NCBI GenBank assembly: GCA_021776685.1
Contig: JAJFFJ010000100.1
Location: 1 to 54,900 of the forward strand
Length of the DNA stretch: 54,900 nucleotides
Source of the DNA: Alphaproteobacteria bacterium
GTDB taxonomy: Bacteria; Pseudomonadota; Alphaproteobacteria; Bin65
Direction: 5' to 3'
Shown: piece after piece, positions 16,026 through 25,764 of the stretch
Position numbering within the stretch: the stretch's first letter is position 1
Layout of the letters: each line of letters begins with the position of its first letter
The notes under the pieces: generated by a model
Database searches by the model: none
What the model was told of the DNA's origin: nothing
The model's input: the letters and a program-made list of their open reading frames with translations, nothing else
Program-made: the position numbers and the translations under genes

Positions 16026-16166
16026 GGGGTCCCCCTTTGATCGCAAACCGTAACAGGCCCGGGTCCCCGTAAAAAGCGTCCGTATGCACCTCTCTGCGGT
16101 TTCGCCTGAAACAATTGACGGGCTAGAATGCCCGATGCCGGCCACGCCCGGCGTCCGGAGGACAGG

Positions 16167-19100
16167 ATGGACAGCCGCGTCGACGATCAGACACGGATGG
16201 AACAGCTCATCGGCGAAGCCGAGGCAAAGGCGCCCACAGCGCATGAGCAGCGCTTTGTGCGGCAGTTCTTTGCCGACGTTCCGCCTGCCGAATTTCTGGG
16301 CGTGGGCGCCGAAACCGCCTGGGCGCTGGCGCAGGATTTCTGGGCCTTCGCCGCCAGCCGCCGGCCGGGCGAGCTGAAAATCAGACTGCGCAACCCGGAC
16401 GCACAGCCTGATATGGCCGATGGCGCTGGCAATCACAGCGTCATCGACATCATCAACGACGACATGCCTTTCCTGGTGGACTCGGTCAGCGCTGAAATTC
16501 ACCGCCAGGGTTTGACCGTGCATCTGGTGATACACCCGATCATGCGCGTAGGCCGGGACGACAGCGGCGTGCTTCAGGCTTTCGACGATCCGGGCGCGTC
16601 CGCCGAGGACATGAAAGCCGAGTCGTGGATGCGGTTCGAGATCGACCAGCAGCCGGACGACGATGCCCTGGCGGAAATCGAGGCCGGCATTCGAAGGGCG
16701 CTGGGAGACGTGCGCGCGGCGGTCGAGGACTGGCGGGAGATGCTCGCCCGGGTACATGACGTGGTCGATGGCCTGACGGTGGCGCCCCCGGCCCTGCCGC
16801 AGGAAGATATTGACGAGGCCAAGTCGCTGCTGAACTGGCTGGCGGGGGACAATTTCACCTTCCTGGGCTATCGTGAGTACACAATCACCGGCACCGGCGA
16901 TGACGCAGTCATGTCGGTGGCCGCGGAATCGGGCCTGGGTGTCCTGCGCAATCCGGAGTTCCACGTTTTCGAAGGCATGCGCGCGGTGGGCCATCTGCCG
17001 CCGGACGTGCGCGATTTCCTGGCCCGCCCCAGCCTCCTGATCGTCAACAAGGCGAATGCCCGGTCGACCGTCCACCGGCCTGTGCATCTGGATTCGATCG
17101 GCGTCAAACTTTTCGACAGCGCGGGCAAGGTCATTGGCGAGCGGCTGTTTGTCGGTCTGTTCACGTCGGGCGCCTATACCGGCCAGCCTCAGAATATTCC
17201 CCTGGTACGGCTTAAAATACAGCGGGTGATCGAGCGGGCAAGCTTTCCGCCGGCGAGCCACAACGCCAAGGCGCTGACCCATATTCTCGCGTCCTATCCT
17301 CGGGATGAGTTATTCCAGATCGAGGAGGATGATCTCCATCGCATCGCACTTGGCATCCTGAACCTGCAGGAGCGGCAGCGGGTGGCCTTGTTCACCCGCT
17401 ACGACGCCTTCCAGCGGTTTGTCACCTGCCTCGTCTATGTGCCGCGCGAAGGCTTTTCCACCGACCTCCGCGAGCGCATCACCAGCATTCTGGAGCAGGA
17501 TTTCCAGGGCGAGGTCACGGCCTTCTACCCGCACCTGTCTGACGACTCGGTGCTGGCGCGGCTGCACTTCATCGTCAAGATCAGCCCGACGGCGCCTCGC
17601 CACGAAGATATCGCAGGTACGGAACGCCGTCTGGCAGAGACTGCCCACGACTGGTCTGACCAGCTGAAACAGGCGCTTCTGACAGTGCATACCGAGGCCG
17701 ACACCCTGCGTCTGCACAAACGCTATGCCCGCAGCTTCAATGCCGCCTACCGCCACGGCGCGACGCCGGCGATGGCGGTCACCGATATCGGCCTGCTGGA
17801 AGATCTGCGCGACACCGGCGGGCCGCAGATGCACGTCTATCGCCCGGACGGTGGCGCGGGCGGGCCGTTCCACGTGCGCCTCTATTCGCCCCGTGCGCCT
17901 ATGACGATTTCCGACACCCTGCCGGTGCTGGAGAATTTCGGCCTGCGCGTGCTCGAAGAAGTCCCCAATATCATCGAGTTCGATGACGGCGGCCGCGCGT
18001 GGATCCACGACTTTCTGGTGCAGCCCCGCAGCGCCGATGCCGACGATGGCGTCGCCCGCGCCGGCAGCTTCAACGAGGCCTTCTTCCGCGTCTGGGACGG
18101 CGCCATGGAGAATGACGGCCTCAACGCCTTGGTGCTGAGCGCCGGACTCGACTGGCGCGGGGTGGTTGTGATCCGCGCCTATGCCCGCTATCTGCGCCAG
18201 GCCGGCACACCGTTTTCGAACCTCTATCTGGAACAGACCTTGACCGGCAACCCGCGTCTGATGGCGCTGATCATGGATCTGTTCCTGGCGCACACCGCAG
18301 AGTCGGGCGGCGTCACCGATGGCATTCTGGCGGACATCCATGCCCAGCTGGACAAGGTCACCAGCCTGGACGAAGACCGCATCATCCGGCGGATCGTCAA
18401 TCTGGTGCAGGTGACCCTGCGCACCAACTTCCGGCAGACCGATGCCGCCGGCAATCCCAAGGAATGGCTGTCCTTCAAATTCTCCAGCCGGGAGATCGAC
18501 GAGCTTCCCCTGCCCCGGCCGCTTTTTGAAATCTGGGTTTACGCGCCACGGGTGGAGGGTGTGCATCTGCGCTTCGGCAAGGTCGCCCGCGGCGGCCTTC
18601 GCTGGTCAGACCGGCGGGAGGACTTCCGCACCGAAGTGTTGGGCCTGGTCAAGGCGCAGGTGGTCAAGAACGCGGTCATCGTGCCGGTGGGCTCAAAGGG
18701 CGGCTTCGTGGTCAAGCGGCCGCCGGTGATCGGCGGGCGTGAAGCGTTCCAGGCCGAAGGCATCGAATGCTACAAGATGTTCATCCGCGGCATGCTGGAC
18801 CTGACCGACAATATCGACGGCGATACGATTGTGCCGCCGCCCGATGTCACCCGCCATGATATCGATGCGTATGGGGACGACCCCTACCTGGTGGTCGCCG
18901 CGGACAAGGGCACCGCCACCTTCAGCGACATCGCCAACGAGGTATCGGCCGAATATGGATTCTGGCTGGATGACGCCTTCGCCTCCGGCGGCTCCGTCGG
19001 CTACGACCACAAAAAGATGGGCATCACCGCCCGCGGCGCGTGGGAGGCGGTGAAACGCCACTTCCGCGAAATCGGCAAGAATATCCAGGAAGAGCCATTC

Positions 19101-21059
19101 ACAGCCGTGGGCGTGGGCGACATGGGCGGCGACGTCTTCGGCAACGGCATGCTGCTGTCGAAGCAGATCCGGCTGGTCGGCGCCTTCAACCATCTGCATA
19201 TTTTCTGCGACCCCGCGCCCGATGCGGCGGCCAGCTGGGACGAACGCAAGCGGCTGTTCGACGAGGTCAAGGGCTGGGACGCCTATGACACCTCGCTCAT
19301 CTCCCCGGGCGGCGGTGTCTTCGAGCGAAGCGCCAAGTCCATCACCCTGTCGCCGGAGATCAAGGCCGCCTTCGCCATCGAGAAGGATGACCTGACCCCC
19401 AACCAGCTGATCCGCCACATGCTGCGCGCAGAGGTGGAGCTTATGTGGTTCGGCGGCATCGGCACCTACGTGAAGGCAAAAGGCGAAACCAACGCCGACG
19501 CCGGCGACCGGGCCAATGACAACGTACGTATCAACGGCCGCGATCTCCGGGCCCAGGTGGTCGGTGAAGGCGCCAACCTGGGCATGACCCAGCTCGGGCG
19601 TATTGACTATGCGCTGGCCGGCGGCCGCCTGAATACCGACTCCATCGACAATTCCGCTGGCGTCGACTGCTCCGACCACGAGGTCAACATCAAGATTCTG
19701 CTGCGCGACGCGATCGCTCGCGGTGAGCTCGAGCCGGGCGCGCGCAACCAGCTGCTGGAGGAGATGACCGACGAAGTGGCGGAGCTGGTGCTGCGGGATA
19801 ACTATCTGCAGACCCAGGCGATTACGGTCACCGAATGCCTGGGCTGGCGGGTGGCCGACCGTCTCAACCGCTTCATGCGTGCGCTGGAGCGCCGCGACAT
19901 GCTGAACCGTGCGGTGGAATTCCTGCCCGACGACGAAACCCTCGCCGAGCGGGTGCAGAACAATGTGGGCTTCACCCGGCCGGAAATCTCCGTGCTGATG
20001 AGCTACGCCAAGATCGACCTGTTCGACCAGCTGATGGCCTCGGACCTGCCGGACGACCCATGGCTGGCGGAAGACCTGGTGCGTTATTTCCCCGGACCGA
20101 TCCAGGAACGCTTTCCGGAAGCGATCGACCGCCACCGCCTGCGCCGGGAGATCATCGCCACTTTCGCCACCAACAGCGTCATCAACCGCGCCGGCATCTC
20201 CTTCGCCCACGACCTGGCGGAGGAAACCGGCCGTTCGGCCGCAGACATTGTCCGCGCCTTTCTGATGGCGCGGCAGGCGCTGGCAGCGCGCGACCGGTGG
20301 GAGACCATCGGCCAGATGGACAACAAGCTGCCGGCGGAGGCCCAGACCACCACGCTCCTGAACATGGGCCGGATGCTGAAACGCACCACCAACTGGTTCC
20401 TCCAGCATGCCGACGCGCCACTGGACGTGGGCGCAGCGGTGGCAACCTACGTGCCCGGCGTCGAGGCATTCCGCGCCAACCGGGAGGAGATCCTGACCCG
20501 GGGCCAGTGCAGCGACTGGCGCGAGCGCCGGGGCGCCTACGAGGCCGAAGGCTGGCCAGATTCCATGTCCGCACGCATGGCAGACGCGCCGCTGGTGATC
20601 TCGGCCCTCGATGTGGTGCGGCTCTCCGGCGATCTCGACCGGCCCCTACCCGCCCTCGGCCGGGTCTATTTCGGCCTCGGCGACCGTCTCGGCCTGGAAT
20701 GGCTCCGCGAACAGGCCATCGCCCTCCGCCCGGAGGCCTATTGGGACAAGCTGGCTGTCGCCGCGATTGTGGATGACCTGTACGGCCACCAGGTCGCCAT
20801 CACCCGCGACGCGCTGGCGGGCAGTGCTGGGTCCGGGGTTACCCCCGATACTGCCAACGGGGCCGCCGCCAATACAGCGGGCGACGCTGCCGCCAAGACT
20901 GACGCCCATACCGCCATCATCGACAGCTGGTGCACCAGCCGCGGCGCCACCCTGGCCCGCGCCACCACCATGCTCGAAGACCTCCGCGCCGCACCGCGCC
21001 TCGATATCGCCATGCTGGCCGTGGCCAACCGCCAGATCCGTGCGCTGGCAGGCGGCTGA
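16167..21059 (+). CDS. Large NAD-specific glutamate dehydrogenase
   Basis: A 1,630-residue enzyme of the L_180 class that deaminates glutamate to 2-oxoglutarate with NAD. The long N-terminal region (about 1-700) holds ACT-like regulatory modules; the catalytic domain begins around GKVARGGLRWSDR (about 807) and continues through VGSKGGFVVK, VADKGTATFSD, the nucleotide site VGVGDMGGDVFGNG (about 980) and GEGANLGMTQ. A helical C-terminal domain ends the protein. A low-complexity Ala/Gly/Thr insert lies at about 1,550-1,580. The ATG is preceded by GGAGGACAGG; an in-frame ATG at 16128 has no such site. It is transcribed away from the acyltransferase gene; no clear terminator follows. Confidence 0.95.
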   Translation: MDSRVDDQTRMEQLIGEAEAKAPTAHEQRFVRQFFADVPPAEFLGVGAETAWALAQDFWAFAASRRPGELKIRLRNPDAQPDMADGAGNHSVIDIINDDMPFLVDSVSAEIHRQGLTVHLVIHPIMRVGRDDSGVLQAFDDPGASAEDMKAESWMRFEIDQQPDDDALAEIEAGIRRALGDVRAAVEDWREMLARVHDVVDGLTVAPPALPQEDIDEAKSLLNWLAGDNFTFLGYREYTITGTGDDAVMSVAAESGLGVLRNPEFHVFEGMRAVGHLPPDVRDFLARPSLLIVNKANARSTVHRPVHLDSIGVKLFDSAGKVIGERLFVGLFTSGAYTGQPQNIPLVRLKIQRVIERASFPPASHNAKALTHILASYPRDELFQIEEDDLHRIALGILNLQERQRVALFTRYDAFQRFVTCLVYVPREGFSTDLRERITSILEQDFQGEVTAFYPHLSDDSVLARLHFIVKISPTAPRHEDIAGTERRLAETAHDWSDQLKQALLTVHTEADTLRLHKRYARSFNAAYRHGATPAMAVTDIGLLEDLRDTGGPQMHVYRPDGGAGGPFHVRLYSPRAPMTISDTLPVLENFGLRVLEEVPNIIEFDDGGRAWIHDFLVQPRSADADDGVARAGSFNEAFFRVWDGAMENDGLNALVLSAGLDWRGVVVIRAYARYLRQAGTPFSNLYLEQTLTGNPRLMALIMDLFLAHTAESGGVTDGILADIHAQLDKVTSLDEDRIIRRIVNLVQVTLRTNFRQTDAAGNPKEWLSFKFSSREIDELPLPRPLFEIWVYAPRVEGVHLRFGKVARGGLRWSDRREDFRTEVLGLVKAQVVKNAVIVPVGSKGGFVVKRPPVIGGREAFQAEGIECYKMFIRGMLDLTDNIDGDTIVPPPDVTRHDIDAYGDDPYLVVAADKGTATFSDIANEVSAEYGFWLDDAFASGGSVGYDHKKMGITARGAWEAVKRHFREIGKNIQEEPFTAVGVGDMGGDVFGNGMLLSKQIRLVGAFNHLHIFCDPAPDAAASWDERKRLFDEVKGWDAYDTSLISPGGGVFERSAKSITLSPEIKAAFAIEKDDLTPNQLIRHMLRAEVELMWFGGIGTYVKAKGETNADAGDRANDNVRINGRDLRAQVVGEGANLGMTQLGRIDYALAGGRLNTDSIDNSAGVDCSDHEVNIKILLRDAIARGELEPGARNQLLEEMTDEVAELVLRDNYLQTQAITVTECLGWRVADRLNRFMRALERRDMLNRAVEFLPDDETLAERVQNNVGFTRPEISVLMSYAKIDLFDQLMASDLPDDPWLAEDLVRYFPGPIQERFPEAIDRHRLRREIIATFATNSVINRAGISFAHDLAEETGRSAADIVRAFLMARQALAARDRWETIGQMDNKLPAEAQTTTLLNMGRMLKRTTNWFLQHADAPLDVGAAVATYVPGVEAFRANREEILTRGQCSDWRERRGAYEAEGWPDSMSARMADAPLVISALDVVRLSGDLDRPLPALGRVYFGLGDRLGLEWLREQAIALRPEAYWDKLAVAAIVDDLYGHQVAITRDALAGSAGSGVTPDTANGAAANTAGDAAAKTDAHTAIIDSWCTSRGATLARATTMLEDLRAAPRLDIAMLAVANRQIRALAGG

Positions 21060-21136
21060 TCGCCGTCAACACGTCTCCCCGACGCCCATATTCCGACACT
21101 TCTCCCACAACACCACCCCGGACGCCGCCAGGCGAT

Positions 21137-21183
21137 CCGGGGACCAGGGACACACGCACCCCCACCAGCCCCCTGGTCCCCGG
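21137..21183. repeat. Perfect 13-bp inverted repeat
   Basis: CCGGGGACCAGGG (21137-21149) and CCCTGGTCCCCGG (21171-21183) are exact reverse complements around a 21-base C-rich spacer. It may fold as a strong hairpin after the glutamate dehydrogenase gene, though no T-run follows. A similar palindrome (CCGGGACC-GT-GGTCCCGG) is at 49178-49195. Confidence 0.75.
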
Positions 21184-21572
21184 CTCTCCGCCCGATGGCT
21201 CCGGCCGGGGTGGTGTGAAGGACGCATACACCCCAGCCCGCCTCATCATTCCCACAAAGGCGGGATTACGGCAAAGCCACACAAAGCGCCGATGCCCGGG
21301 CCCGTGAGATTTCTCTTCGCCCTTGCGCTGCGCAATCACTTCAAGGTGAAGTATGCTTCTGCCCGAATCTTTCGGATGGGGCGTTGATATTTGTGTGTAA
21401 AGGACTATTTACCTATATCCATCAACGGCTTGGGCCTCGGCGAGGCGTGGGTCTTTTTGGCCGGCCACAGCAACAAATCACAACACATGGCAACATTTCG
21501 CAACAGTTTGAAAAAAATGGTCCGCGCCAAAAAATTGGCCGGTCAGCAGGGTGTATGCCGCAAGGTTCTGGA

Positions 21573-21596
21573 TTCCCGTTTTCGCGGGAATGACGT
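21573..21596. repeat. Short interspersed palindromic repeat
   Basis: TTCCCGTTTTCGCGGGAATGACG contains complementary TTCCCG and CGGGAA arms, the core of a dispersed repeat common in alpha- and other proteobacterial intergenic DNA. A decayed relative (CATTCCCACAAAGGCGGGA) is at about 21245-21264. Confidence 0.6.
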
Positions 21597-21725
21597 GGGG
21601 GTCGGCGGTGGCCATAAGGATTCAGCCGCAATAACTGGCCATGCCGCCTTGGTGGAGGATCGCTCCCCACCATTCCCCTACAGTCCCCTACATCCTGAGA
21701 AATCTTTCCAGCGCAGGAACATTCG

Positions 21726-23222
21726 ATGAAGCGCGCCCGGACACGGGTAGTGCGAACAGGCGCGGTATTGGCGGCGCTGGTGCTTCTCACCGGCTGTGCC
21801 GAGCGGAAGTGGAATGCGGCGGTGGAAACGCCGACGCCGGCGCGGCCCGGGGGAGATGCGACCGGCGGTGGCGCCTCAGGGGCGGGTGCGCCCTATGACT
21901 TTGAAAACCGGCTGCCGCGGGGCAATTCGCGGGAGTTGTTTGTGGTGCTGGCCTTCTCCGGCGGCGGCGTCCGGGCCTCGGCCTTTTCCTACGGCATTCT
22001 GGAAGCGCTGCGCGACACGCGGATTACCATCGATGGGAAAGAACGGCGGCTGCTGGACGAGGTGGACCTGATCGCCTCTGTCTCCGGTGGCAGCTACACC
22101 GCCGCCTATTACGGCCTGTTCGGTGATCGAATCTTTCGCGACTTCGAACGCAAGTTTCTGAAGCGCGATCTGCAGAAGGTGCTGCTGCGCATGTATCTGT
22201 CGCCGGCGCACGTGGGCTCCTGGTTCAACCGGCGGCTCAACCGCGGCGACCTGGTGGCGCGCTGGTTTGGCAACAACATCTACGAGAACAAGACCTTCCG
22301 GGACATGAGCCGGGGCAACCTGCCCTTTGTCATGATCAACGCCAGCGACCTCAACACCGGGCTGACCTTCAGCTTCATCCAGCAGCAGTTCGACTTTCTC
22401 TGCTCGTCGATCCTCGATTATCCGGTGGCCAACGCGGTGACCGCATCTTCCGCCCTGCCCATCGCCATGGCGCCGATTACGCTCCGCAACCATCCGCGGA
22501 AATGTCCCGAGCGGCGACAGGACTGGGTCCGCCGGGCGCTGGCCCAACGCAATTTCAAGAGCCGGGAATACCAGGTGGCCCGCGCGCTTGTCCGTTATCA
22601 GAACCCCGCGACCCTGCCGGTAATCCGGCTGATGGACGGCGGCATCACCGACAATCTGGCGGTGCGCGGGTCGGTGCTGAGCCCCATCGCGCACTACGGC
22701 AACGTCGCCGCCATGGAGGGCGCCTTTAACAAGATGAGCGCTGGCAAGCTCAAGCGGGTGCTGGTGATTGTGGTCAACGCCCAAGTCTATCACCCGCAAC
22801 GCTGGTCGGTGCGCGGCCACAACCCGAATATCCTGCAGCAATTGCAGGCGTCATTTGACGCCGCCATCGACATCCTGAATACAGAGGCCGCAACCTTGGC
22901 CAGCCTGGAATACCGGCGCTGGGCCCGGCGCCTGAACAAGATGAAGAAACCCGGCCAGACCAAGATGAAGGTGTTCTTCTCCCTCGTGACCTTCGACCAG
23001 ATCCGCAATCCCGCAGAACGCCGCCGATTTAACGCGGTCAAGACCGGCGCCGCTCTGCCGCCGGATCAGGTGGATGCGGTTCGGGCGCTTGCCGGTCGGT
23101 TGCTCTATGCCCAGCCCAAGTTCCAGGCCTTCCTCAAGGCTTTTCGGGGGCGCCGGGTTGGTCAGCCGATTGGGGGGGCTGTTGGCCAACCAGTTGGCAA
23201 AAAGGGCAATAAACCCCGATGA
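21726..23222 (+). CDS. Patatin-like phospholipase, lipoprotein
   Basis: A 498-residue protein with a lipoprotein signal (hydrophobic 12-22, lipobox LLTGC, C24). After a Gly/Ala/Pro-rich linker comes a patatin domain: oxyanion GGGVRAS (79-85), nucleophile in SVSGGS (S120) and the catalytic Asp in MDGGITDN (about 302). The family hydrolyses acyl esters of phospholipids. The long insert between the Ser and Asp motifs (about 180 residues) is typical of this lipid-anchored bacterial group. The C-terminus has a Gly/Arg/Lys-rich tail. It overlaps the next gene by 4 bases (ATGA), so the two are coupled. It probably acts at the outer membrane (inferred). Confidence 0.9.
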   Translation: MKRARTRVVRTGAVLAALVLLTGCAERKWNAAVETPTPARPGGDATGGGASGAGAPYDFENRLPRGNSRELFVVLAFSGGGVRASAFSYGILEALRDTRITIDGKERRLLDEVDLIASVSGGSYTAAYYGLFGDRIFRDFERKFLKRDLQKVLLRMYLSPAHVGSWFNRRLNRGDLVARWFGNNIYENKTFRDMSRGNLPFVMINASDLNTGLTFSFIQQQFDFLCSSILDYPVANAVTASSALPIAMAPITLRNHPRKCPERRQDWVRRALAQRNFKSREYQVARALVRYQNPATLPVIRLMDGGITDNLAVRGSVLSPIAHYGNVAAMEGAFNKMSAGKLKRVLVIVVNAQVYHPQRWSVRGHNPNILQQLQASFDAAIDILNTEAATLASLEYRRWARRLNKMKKPGQTKMKVFFSLVTFDQIRNPAERRRFNAVKTGAALPPDQVDAVRALAGRLLYAQPKFQAFLKAFRGRRVGQPIGGAVGQPVGKKGNKPR

Positions 23223-24523
23223 CGACGCCGCCGCCCACCCGCAAACGGGGCGTTCTCGCCTGGTGCCTCTACGACTGGGCCAACTCACCTTTTACGGCGG
23301 TGGTGACGTCCTTCATCATCGCTGCGTGGTTTGCCGGCGCCGTGGCGGCGGACCCGGTCTCGGGCCAGTCCCAGTGGGCCTTCATGCAGGGGGCCGTGGC
23401 GCTGGCGATTGCGGTGCTGGCGCCTTTTATGGGCGCGATTGCGGACAATGCCGGCAAGCGGAAGCCATGGATCTTCTGGCTGACCCTGGTCATGTCGCTC
23501 GCCTGCGCGGCCCTGTGGTTTGCAGAGCCGAAGGTGGCTACAGGAGCAGATGGCACGGGCAGCGTTCTGGTCGTATTGCTGGCGGTGGGCGTGGCCACCC
23601 TCGGCTCGGAGCTGGCCATCGTCTTCTACAACGCCATGCTGCCGGGGCTGGTGAGCCCGCGCTATGTCGGCCGGGTCTCCGGCTGGGCCTGGGGGCTCGG
23701 CTATTTCGGCGGGCTGACGGCGCTGGTGATCCTGCTCTTCACCTTCATACAGGGTGACCCGCCGCCCTTCGGCCTGGACAAGGTCAGCCACGAACATATC
23801 CGCATCAGCGGTCCCTTCGTGGCGCTCTGGACCATGGTCTTTATGCTGCCGCTGCTGTTCTGGACGCCGGACCGGGCGCCGCCGGGCAAACCGATCGGCC
23901 AGGCCGTGAGTGCGGGCGCGCGGCAGCTTTGGCGCACCATCGTGCAGGCGCGCCAGTACCCGCAGGTATGGCGTTTCCTGCTCGCCCGCCTGCTCTATAT
24001 CGATGGCGTCAACACCATTTTCGTCATGGGCGGCATCTTCGCCGCGACGGTCCACGGCATGAAAGTGGAGGAGGTGTTGATGCTGGGCATCGCCCTCAAC
24101 ATCACCGCCGGGATTGGCGCCTTCGGGTTCGCCTGGCTGGACGACCATCTGGGGGCGAAGCAGACAATTCTGATCGGCGTTGCCGGGATCCTCGCCATCG
24201 GCGTGCCGCTGATCATCCTGGAATCGACCCTCGCCTTCTTTATCCTGGCCAGCGCCTTCGGCCTGTTCTTTGGACCGGTTCAAGCAGCCAGCCGCTCGCT
24301 GATGGCGCGGCTTGCACCCGGCGGCATGGAGGCGGAAATGTTCGGACTCTACGCCTTCTCCGGCAAGGCGACCGCATTTGCCGGCCCCTGGCTGGTGGGC
24401 ATTGTCACCCTGGCCACAGACAGCGCCCGACTGGGCATCGCCGTCGCCCTGCCCTTCGTGCTGGTGGGCGGCCTGCTGCTGTGGCTGACGGTGGACACGC
24501 CCGGCCCGGCGAAGGACGGCTGA
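23219..24523 (+). CDS. UMF1-family MFS transporter (Atg22-like)
   Basis: A 434-residue permease of about 12 membrane helices. The N-terminal CLYDWANSPF is the hallmark of the UMF1 (unknown major facilitator 1) family, related to fungal Atg22. The MFS loop GAIADNAGKRKPW lies between helices 2 and 3, and a second block FGLFFGPVQAASRSLMARL is typical of the C-terminal half. The family exports or imports small solutes of unknown identity. Its start codon overlaps the patatin-like gene stop, and the flavoprotein gene begins 1 base after its own stop, so all three form an operon. Confidence 0.9.
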   Translation: MTTPPPTRKRGVLAWCLYDWANSPFTAVVTSFIIAAWFAGAVAADPVSGQSQWAFMQGAVALAIAVLAPFMGAIADNAGKRKPWIFWLTLVMSLACAALWFAEPKVATGADGTGSVLVVLLAVGVATLGSELAIVFYNAMLPGLVSPRYVGRVSGWAWGLGYFGGLTALVILLFTFIQGDPPPFGLDKVSHEHIRISGPFVALWTMVFMLPLLFWTPDRAPPGKPIGQAVSAGARQLWRTIVQARQYPQVWRFLLARLLYIDGVNTIFVMGGIFAATVHGMKVEEVLMLGIALNITAGIGAFGFAWLDDHLGAKQTILIGVAGILAIGVPLIILESTLAFFILASAFGLFFGPVQAASRSLMARLAPGGMEAEMFGLYAFSGKATAFAGPWLVGIVTLATDSARLGIAVALPFVLVGGLLLWLTVDTPGPAKDG

Positions 24524-24524
24524 C

Positions 24525-25700
24525 ATGGCGGGCACCCCGGGGCGAGAGGTCCATGATTTGATCATCGTTGGCGCCAGCTTCGCCGGGCTGGTGGCCGCCC
24601 GCCGCGCCGCCCAGCGGGGGCTCGACGTGGTGGTGCTGGAGCGCAAGGCCGAGCCCGGCGCCCATGTGCACACCACCGGCATTCTGGTGAAGGAAGCCGC
24701 CGACGAACTCGCCCGGCTGATGCCGGTGCCTGACGCCCTGCTGCGCGAGGTGCCCGGCGTGCGCCTCTATGCGCCCAATCTGAGCCATACCGATCTCGTG
24801 TCCCCCGGCTATGCCTTCTACACAACGGACACGGCGGGCCTGCTGCGCCACCTGGCGGCCGAGGCCGCGGCGGCCGGTGCGGATATCCGCTATGGGGTTT
24901 CCTTCGGGGAGGGTACGCGTACCGACGGGCCCACGGGCGGACGGATCGATCTGCCGGACCACGGGGTGAGCGGGCGTTACCTGCTGGGCGCCGACGGCGC
25001 CAAGTCACGGGTGGCGGAGGCGTTCGGCCTCGGCGTCAACCGGCGCTTTCTTGTGGGGCTGGAGGTGGAATATCGCGGCCTGGGCGGGGTCGACCCCGGC
25101 TTCCTGCACACCTTCCTCGACCGGCGCATCGCGCCCGGCTACATCGGCTGGGTCGCCCCCGGCGTGGGCGTGACCCAGGTGGGCCTGGCGGCAAAGCGCG
25201 CCGACAAGCCCAACCTGCAGCGTTTCCAGGACCGGATTCAGGGGCTGTTCGATTTTTCCAGCGCGGAGATCACTGAGCGCCGTAGCGGCGTGATCCCCTG
25301 CGGCGGGCTGGTACGGCGTGTCGCGTTGCCTGCAGAGGCAACCGGTGGCGCGGGCGTCCTGCTGGTGGGCGACGCCGCGGGCATGGTCTCACCGGCGACC
25401 GCAGGCGGCATCTTCACAGCCTTTCATTGGGGCGAGGCGGCGGCGGACGGCATCGCCGACTGGCTGGCGGGCACGGGTCCGGACCCGGCACTGAGCCTGC
25501 CGCGGGCCTATCCCAAATTTCGCGTCAAAGGGATGCTGCGCCGGGCGCTGGATGTGGGGCCGCCCAACTGGCTGCTGAACCTGATGGTCGGCACCCCACC
25601 TATGCGCGCCTTCGCCCGGCTGGTCTATTTCCACACCAAAGGGCTCGGCAGCAAAGCCGCCTGGCGCGACATGGTGCGGCCGGAAAAACCGCCCGGGTAA
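24525..25700 (+). CDS. FAD-dependent oxidoreductase, geranylgeranyl reductase-like
   Basis: A 391-residue flavoprotein. The N-terminal dinucleotide fold is LIIVGASFAGLVAARRAAQRG followed by LERK (the ribose-binding Glu at about 40). A second FAD motif, LLVGDAAGMVSPATAGGI (about 280-297), and the middle segment LLGADGAKSRVAEAFGL belong to the geranylgeranyl reductase / p-hydroxybenzoate hydroxylase superfamily. Members reduce isoprenoid chains or hydroxylate aromatic rings. It is the last gene of the operon with the patatin-like and UMF1 genes, which could hint at a lipid substrate; this is inference only. Confidence 0.85.
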   Translation: MAGTPGREVHDLIIVGASFAGLVAARRAAQRGLDVVVLERKAEPGAHVHTTGILVKEAADELARLMPVPDALLREVPGVRLYAPNLSHTDLVSPGYAFYTTDTAGLLRHLAAEAAAAGADIRYGVSFGEGTRTDGPTGGRIDLPDHGVSGRYLLGADGAKSRVAEAFGLGVNRRFLVGLEVEYRGLGGVDPGFLHTFLDRRIAPGYIGWVAPGVGVTQVGLAAKRADKPNLQRFQDRIQGLFDFSSAEITERRSGVIPCGGLVRRVALPAEATGGAGVLLVGDAAGMVSPATAGGIFTAFHWGEAAADGIADWLAGTGPDPALSLPRAYPKFRVKGMLRRALDVGPPNWLLNLMVGTPPMRAFARLVYFHTKGLGSKAAWRDMVRPEKPPG

Positions 25701-25764
25701 ATGCCGGGCGCTCGGCCGCCGGAATGGCGACCGCCCCGTGCTGGGGTGACGAGTGCTGGTGTGA

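Larger units (their letters stand above)
21060..21725. other. Intergenic region with palindromic repeats, no gene
   Basis: This 666-base gap has no credible coding frame. It holds a 13-bp perfect inverted repeat (21137-21183), a degenerate repeat around 21245-21268 and a canonical short palindromic repeat at 21573-21596, whose forward translation gives the familiar LDSRFRGND string seen in spurious ORFs. It also contains an A/T-richer stretch (21385-21420) that may carry the promoter of the patatin-like gene; no convincing hexamers were found. Confidence 0.7.

Noticed and set aside
16026-17282. N-terminal 419 codons of the long minus-strand frame that ends in the acyltransferase
   Set aside because: It is antisense to the glutamate dehydrogenase gene, has low-complexity shadow composition and no ribosome binding site; the acyltransferase has its own GTG with a good site at 16025.
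21391-21729. 112-codon frame before the patatin-like gene
   Set aside because: It contains the LDSRFRGND string produced by translating a short palindromic repeat, a known source of false genes, and overlaps the ribosome binding region of the real gene.
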